From NCBI RefSeq assembly GCF_003149675.1, contig NZ_LWMS01000042.1, positions 113,459-177,458 on the forward strand: 64,000 bases of DNA, given 5' to 3'. The DNA comes from Methanosphaera cuniculi (GTDB lineage Archaea > Methanobacteriota > Methanobacteria > Methanobacteriales > Methanobacteriaceae). This document shows, piece after piece, positions 59,620 through 64,000 of the stretch; within the stretch, counting starts at the first letter, position 1, and every line of letters begins with the position of its first letter. Position numbers and translations under genes: made by a program. The notes under the pieces were generated by a model. It saw only the letters and a program-made list of their open reading frames with translations. It was not told where the DNA came from and ran no database searches.

Positions 59620-60252
59620 TTAGTATATTTCTCCACGATTATATTTGTCTACTTCTCCAAATACATCAATTAATGTGTAAATCCATATAATTAATCCTAT
59701 AATTGTTGAAATAAAAAGAGTAAATATTCCAAAAACTCCACAAACTAGACATATTAAAAATATCATTACTCCTTTTCCCCATTCATTTAAGTAACAATAA
59801 CCTGCACCTGCAATAAGAAATGCTAGAATAAATGCTATTACTTTACTTTTTTTATGAATTGGTCTTTGATTAGGATTATATCCTGGTTGTTGATATCCTT
59901 GATTATAACCTTGTTGTTGATATCCTTGTTGTTGGTATCCCTGATTATAACCTTGTTGTTGATATCCTTGTTGTTGTTGATTAATTGGTGGTTCTCCAAA
60001 GTATTCTTGTTGCTGTTGTTGTATTTGTTGTGGGTGTTGTTGTACATATTGTTGTTTATCAAATTGTGAGTCGTGATTATCTTGTGGTGTTGGTGTATAT
60101 TCTATATTATCTTGTTGATTATCTTTTGATGATTGTACTACAAGTACTTCATCAGTAGTTGTATTTGCTTCATCTTTTTGAAGCTCTTCTCCACATACAC
60201 TACACCGGGTAGCTATGGGATCATTTTCATGTTCACAAACTGGACATTTCAT
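59620..60252 (-). CDS. Zinc-ribbon protein with Gln/Tyr/Gly prion-like repeats and membrane tail
   Basis: This 210-residue protein has three parts. Residues 3-20 are a zinc ribbon (C3, C6, C17, C20). Residues about 60-130 are a low-complexity region almost only of Q, N, G, Y and P, with GYQQQ and GYNQ repeats that resemble the repeats of yeast Sup35 and other prion-like domains. Residues about 138-200 carry two or three membrane helices (IAFILAFLIAGAGYCYLNEWGKG and following), similar to TM2-type or related archaeal membrane tails. The ribosome binding site is of the GTGA type. The topology would put the zinc ribbon and Q-rich region in the cytoplasm. Function unknown. Confidence 0.82.
   Translation of the reverse strand: MKCPVCEHENDPIATRCSVCGEELQKDEANTTTDEVLVVQSSKDNQQDNIEYTPTPQDNHDSQFDKQQYVQQHPQQIQQQQQEYFGEPPINQQQQGYQQQGYNQGYQQQGYQQQGYNQGYQQPGYNPNQRPIHKKSKVIAFILAFLIAGAGYCYLNEWGKGVMIFLICLVCGVFGIFTLFISTIIGLIIWIYTLIDVFGEVDKYNRGEIY
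59901..59985 (-). repeat. 42-base tandem repeat coding for the Gln/Tyr-rich segment
   Basis: GATTATAACCTTGTTGTTGA and the bases after it recur 42 bases apart (59901 and 59943). The unit encodes 14 residues, so length changes keep the frame. Confidence 0.8.
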
Positions 60253-60478
60253 AGTGTTTCACGTCTTTATGTAAAATAATTTTAAAATCTAATTATAATA
60301 TTTATTAATATTAGTTAATGTATTTATTTAGTATTTTAAAAATTCTAAATTATCTAACTTTTTTTTCATAAATAAGTAGTATTTTCATAAGCAAAAATCT
60401 GATAAAATAAGTAATTATAATAGTATGTGAAAAATAGTTTATTTTCTTATAAAAAAAAAATAAAATTAGGATTATTTT

Positions 60479-61147
60479 TTAGTTTGTTACAGGATTATCC
60501 TCATTTTTACCAAGTATCATTAGGGCTATTTTTTTATAGAATCGTATTATATATCCCACTACAATTCCTGCAAGTATTGTTCCCATTCCTACACCAACAA
60601 ATCCTCCAAAATAGTATAATGATATTATTACAGCTATTATAACATTAGTTGAGTCAAATATCACTTTCATTTTCTCAAATTTTATTGAACTTACAGTACA
60701 TATAGCTATTGATACTCCTTCTCCTGGTAGTATTACAGCATGTGAGTTTACCTCAAAAAATACTCCTAAAGCTATTACAAAACATCCAAGTATACATAAT
60801 AATATTTGTTCTGTTGTATTTTGTGGTATTAGATTTGTTGTTAGTGATAAAGCAAAATCTATAAAGTATCCAAAGATTGTTGTTACAACTAATTGAAAAA
60901 GTTGTATTCTTGGAAATTTTGATCTTAGTATAAGTATTTGTATTAAAAGTAATAATGCGTTGAAGATTATTGTCAAGGTTCCAAGTGAAATATCTGTTGC
61001 AAATGATAATACATTTGGAATTGCTGATATTGGTGTTGTTCCTAGGTTACATCGTACTGATAAACATACACCCCATGACATTATGAATAATCCTATAATT
61101 AAAACTATGTAGTTTCTAAGTATTGTTTTAACTTTTATGTTATCCAT
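60479..61147 (-). CDS. YczE/YitT-like integral membrane protein
   Basis: This 222-residue protein has about six membrane helices. The beginning, GLFIMSWGVCLSVRCNLGTTPIS, and the middle, LGCFVIALGVFFEVNSHAVILPGEGVSIAI, match the YczE/YyaS group related to YitT. These are of unknown transport or regulatory role and are common in bacteria and some methanogens. A stretch GVGMGTILAGIVVGYI closes the helical part. It stands alone on the minus strand and has no strong ribosome binding site. The family call is based on remembered motifs. Confidence 0.78.
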   Translation of the reverse strand: MDNIKVKTILRNYIVLIIGLFIMSWGVCLSVRCNLGTTPISAIPNVLSFATDISLGTLTIIFNALLLLIQILILRSKFPRIQLFQLVVTTIFGYFIDFALSLTTNLIPQNTTEQILLCILGCFVIALGVFFEVNSHAVILPGEGVSIAICTVSSIKFEKMKVIFDSTNVIIAVIISLYYFGGFVGVGMGTILAGIVVGYIIRFYKKIALMILGKNEDNPVTN

Positions 61148-61206
61148 TATATTATATATTTGTTTTTCATCATATTTAAAACAAAAAGAAAAAAAAGATG
61201 AAGAAA

Positions 61207-62028
61207 TTAGTATATTTTTAGTTTTAAGATATAATTTTCATCATTTATCATGTTATATGTTGGTTTTATGTTATGTGTATCATATATGAGGTATGTGTTG
61301 TTGTTATTTTGTGTGTGGATGTAGATTGTTTGATTTTCATTTCTAGTTAATTTAGTAATTTCATCATTTATTGGGTTATTGTTGTTTGTTTTAAGTTTAA
61401 TTTCATCATCATATGTATTTGTTATAATACATTCTTGTTGGATGTCAGATACCAGGTAGTATTTTCCATTTTTTAGTTTTTCATGATTTATTGTGTATGG
61501 AATGCAGTTATAGTTACTATTATGTTTAAGTGGACATGTTGTGTTGTTTTTATTTGAATTTATACTTGTTATGTTTATATCATAGTCTATTTTAACAGGC
61601 TTGCTTTTAACGTAGATATTGGTTTTATTTAAATCTGGTGTATTTTTTGTAAGTATTATTGTATGTGTACTATTTTCTAGTGTTAGTTCATAATTTAGAT
61701 TATTAGGTATTAGTTGTTGTATTAGTTGTGGATTTTTTTTAAGTTTTTCTATTTTAGTATAACTTAGTTTTGAATGGTTTTCATCGTGTTTTAGTCCTAT
61801 TATTATGTTGTCTGTATTTTTATCTTGCCAGTTTGTGGGTGTTCCTGTATTCATGGTTAGTGTGTTTATTGTATTTTGTGCTATTGTGTCTATTTCATGA
61901 TGATTTAGTGTGTTTGATTGTTTTTCATTTATATTATATGTAAATCCTATTATTATTCCTGTTATGAGGGTAATTATTATGATGTATAATAATAGATCTG
62001 TTATTATTAGTTGACCATGTGTTTTCAT
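61207..62028 (-). CDS. Pilin-like secreted/membrane-anchored protein, second gene of a pair
   Basis: This 273-residue protein starts KTHGQLIITDLLLYIIIITL: a short charged start, a GQ and one hydrophobic helix, the layout of type IV pilin-like (class III signal) proteins. The rest is Asn/Thr/Lys-rich, predicted mostly beta and extracellular, with a Cys pair region (NTTCPLK, NYNCIPY). It overlaps the gene before it by 4 bases (ATGA), so the two proteins are translationally coupled and probably act together. No known domain recognised. A role in a pilus or surface complex is only suggested by the N-terminus. Confidence 0.7.
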   Translation of the reverse strand: MKTHGQLIITDLLLYIIIITLITGIIIGFTYNINEKQSNTLNHHEIDTIAQNTINTLTMNTGTPTNWQDKNTDNIIIGLKHDENHSKLSYTKIEKLKKNPQLIQQLIPNNLNYELTLENSTHTIILTKNTPDLNKTNIYVKSKPVKIDYDINITSINSNKNNTTCPLKHNSNYNCIPYTINHEKLKNGKYYLVSDIQQECIITNTYDDEIKLKTNNNNPINDEITKLTRNENQTIYIHTQNNNNTYLIYDTHNIKPTYNMINDENYILKLKIY

Positions 62029-62933
62029 AATAATCCGTACTTGTTTTTATGTCCTTTATCAAGGTAGAGATATGTAGTGTCATCTATCTGTGTGTATTGT
62101 CCGTTATATTGGTTTGTCTGGTTAAATAGTACATGATCTATTGATGTGATTGCTTTTTGTGTTTTAAATACTGGTATTATGAATGTTTCAAGACCATTAT
62201 GTGGACATGTTGTCTGATTTTCCATACGACAAAATAGACATAATCCATCATGACTTATATGATAGTAGTGATTTTTAAGACAGTAATTAAATGTTTGATT
62301 ACTATTTGCATGTTCATGATAATCTGAATATGGACATTTATGTATTATGTATCCTGAGTATGCATCATTATATGTGGATGTTAAGTTAGTATTGGTTTTG
62401 TATCGTACTATATTTTGTTGTTTTATTACTTTTGCTTTTAGAAATGGTTGTGGATCATATATTGGGTATTTATTATTTTCTAGTGTTACTTGTTGTGATG
62501 TTGTTTGTGTTATTTGACTTTTTTTATTTGCTGCATTTATTGTGTAGTTTATTTCTATTTTAAATGGGTCATTTGTTTGTTTAACTTGATTTATTATGCA
62601 TTCTATTTGTATGTTATGTGTTTTTTGGTATTGTTGTGTTTTTGTATTTAGATTTTTTTGTAGTTGTTGTTTTATTGTTTGTTTTGCATCTTTTAGTGGT
62701 TTTTTTGTTTGTGTTTGATTTTGTGTTACTTCAGATACTGCTTTTTGTGTTTGTTGTGTTATTTCATCTTTATATGTTTGTGTTGTTTTTGTTAGTTTAT
62801 CATTTTCTATTTGTGTGCTTGTTTGTTGTGTGTGGTGTTGGTTTTGATCTAGTGTTATTAGTATAATCATGAGAGCTGGTATTATCATAAGCAGTATTAG
62901 TGTTGTTGTTATGTATCCTTGATTATTTTTCAT
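62025..62933 (-). CDS. Pilin-like protein with Gln-rich region and Cys/His cluster, first gene of a pair
   Basis: This 302-residue protein starts MKNNQGYITTTLILLMIIP, again a short polar start, a glycine and one hydrophobic helix, as in pilin-like proteins. Residues about 30-115 are Gln/Thr/Lys-rich and likely helical or coiled. Between about 210 and 265 lies a dense Cys/His cluster: HKCPYSDYHEH, NYCLKNHYYHISH, CLFC and TTCPHNG. This could bind metal or form disulfides outside the cell. The gene is the first of the coupled pair. No known domain recognised. Confidence 0.7.
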   Translation of the reverse strand: MKNNQGYITTTLILLMIIPALMIILITLDQNQHHTQQTSTQIENDKLTKTTQTYKDEITQQTQKAVSEVTQNQTQTKKPLKDAKQTIKQQLQKNLNTKTQQYQKTHNIQIECIINQVKQTNDPFKIEINYTINAANKKSQITQTTSQQVTLENNKYPIYDPQPFLKAKVIKQQNIVRYKTNTNLTSTYNDAYSGYIIHKCPYSDYHEHANSNQTFNYCLKNHYYHISHDGLCLFCRMENQTTCPHNGLETFIIPVFKTQKAITSIDHVLFNQTNQYNGQYTQIDDTTYLYLDKGHKNKYGLL

Positions 62934-63070
62934 TAGAATTAGTATTAATATTACAAAGTATTATTTATATAATGTTTAATTTTATTAGAAGTTATTTATT
63001 ATTTTTATCATAAATTAGAATAAAATATTAAAAAAAAGTATAAAAGAAGGAATTTTTTTTATATGATTTA

Positions 63071-63412
63071 TTATTGTGTATCTTTTATTTTTACAGACAA
63101 TACATCAGTTTTTAGTTTGTATTTATCATTATAGTATGTGTCATTTTCATCTATTATATCAAGTATTATTCTTAGATTTCCATCTGATAAAAATGGTAGT
63201 AATCTTGATTGGAAGCTTTCCCATTCATCTTCTAAGTCTAAATCTTCATATGTTCGACTTATCTTAGTTATATCTTCATACCATTCACCTTCTTGTTCAT
63301 ATTCTAGTTTTTCATCTACTGGAAATCCTATTGTTGTTATTTTGATTGTTACTGATATCTTATTTTCAGGATTTTGCATATCTTGTATTTGGTATTCTGC
63401 TATTTTATCCAT
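63071..63412 (-). CDS. Small acidic protein of unknown function
   Basis: This 113-residue cytoplasmic protein is strongly acidic (EYEQEGEWYEDIT, YEDLDLEDEWESF) with no signal peptide or membrane helix. A mixed alpha/beta character is likely. A GTGA-type ribosome binding site precedes the ATG, as at 60252. I recognise no family. It lies about 140 bases upstream of the pilin-like pair on the same strand, so co-transcription is possible but not shown. Confidence 0.62.
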   Translation of the reverse strand: MDKIAEYQIQDMQNPENKISVTIKITTIGFPVDEKLEYEQEGEWYEDITKISRTYEDLDLEDEWESFQSRLLPFLSDGNLRIILDIIDENDTYYNDKYKLKTDVLSVKIKDTQ

Positions 63413-64000
63413 TCTTATTCACGTACCATATTTTTTTGAGTTTATAATAAAAAATTTAATTGTTTTTTTCTTTTTTTATTATAGTTGTTAATTTTAATAT
63501 ATTTTTTCACTTTTATTATAATTCTTTTATTATATTTATATTAGAAAAAAAATAATTACATTAACTAAAGAATACATTTATTAATGATTAAAAAAAGGAA
63601 TTCTTTTGAAAAATAAAATAATAATATTAAAAATGGGTTTTATAAACACTTTACTTTAACTATAACTAAAAACAATACAATATCCACTAAAAAAACACTA
63701 AAATATCAGTGAATAAATATAAAAAAAATAATAACACACTAATCTAATAAAATAGAACAGTAAAACTAATAATTTACTTAAAGAGTAAATAAATATGATA
63801 ATTGTATTTTTGCAAAATATAACAAACATAATACAATAAACACAACTAAAATTAACAACAGAATAAATCTTTATTTTTATTATTATCTTTCCTTTATCCT
63901 TTTTTTAATAATCCATTCATATTTTAATTTTATATACTTATTTTTAATTAAATTATTAACTCTTCTTTACTTATTTTTTATTTTAAATCCTAATAAAGGG
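63413..64000 (+). other. Gene-less A/T-rich stretch at the window end
   Basis: I see no credible gene or RNA gene. A small inverted repeat ATTTACT-TAAAG-AGTAAAT lies near 63774. Anything beyond base 64000 is out of view. Confidence 0.5.

Noticed and set aside
59854..60069. Plus-strand frame of 71 codons rich in Leu and Ser
   Set aside because: It is the complement of the Gln/Tyr repeat region of the minus-strand gene and has no start signal.
62618..62866. Plus-strand frame of 82 codons made of Phe, Val and Leu
   Set aside because: It is opposite the Gln/Thr-rich coiled part of the minus-strand gene and follows from its codon bias.

Overview
The window looks like a piece of a very AT-rich methanogen genome of the Methanobacteriales, most likely Methanosphaera (M. 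stadtmanae or a close relative). The grounds are archaeal promoters, pseudomurein-binding repeats in one secreted protein, methanogen-type DUF1616 and DUF2206-like membrane proteins, a V4R-domain regulator, and giant Asn/Thr-rich secreted beta-helix/Ig proteins. I see no tRNA, rRNA, CRISPR array, transposase or phage gene. The species name is an inference from these traits, not from a database match.

Layout. 1-3508: a partial HAD-like gene (minus strand), a small DUF1616-type membrane protein, a sugar-nucleotide epimerase and a polysaccharide flippase. 4001-33203: an array of four giant adhesin-like genes in tandem on the plus strand (here A 4001-11218, B 11556-18913, C 19517-25402, D 25899-33203). 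B is split by one frameshift and C by two mutually compensating ones. A leftover C-terminal scrap of another copy lies at 25497-25567. 33336-43487: a surface-glycan block with a second flippase, a GT2-like enzyme, a V4R regulator divergent from a LicD-type transferase, a methyltransferase, a second epimerase and three GT4 glycosyltransferases. 44105-48537: a fifth adhesin gene, also frameshifted. 48879-59272: another glycan block with a GT2 enzyme, four GT4 enzymes and a large DUF2206-like membrane protein, interrupted by a secreted pseudomurein-binding protein at 50968-52992. 59620-63412: minus-strand small genes, namely a zinc-ribbon/prion-like/TM protein, a YczE/YitT-like membrane protein, an overlapping pair of pilin-like proteins and an unknown acidic protein.

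How it fits together (inference). The epimerases supply sugar nucleotides. The GT2/GT4 enzymes and LicD assemble and decorate a surface glycan or protein glycan, and the flippases move the lipid-linked intermediate across the membrane. The secreted Asn/Thr-rich proteins are the likely cell-surface products and possible glycosylation targets. The pseudomurein-binding protein attaches to the cell wall.

Most striking signal. Long G tracts (12, 14 and 12 G, plus one interrupted GGGGAGGGG) sit in front of all four tandem adhesin genes. For A, B and D the tract ends almost exactly 60 bp upstream of a TATA box. The TATA box is followed by a conserved leader of about 130 nt that ends in an identical overlapping five-codon mini-ORF. 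Together with frameshifts in three of the five adhesin genes, near-identical cassettes shared between copies, and the gene remnant, this suggests a surface-variation locus that works by G-tract slippage, gene conversion and deletion. The sequence shows the architecture; the switching itself is not shown.
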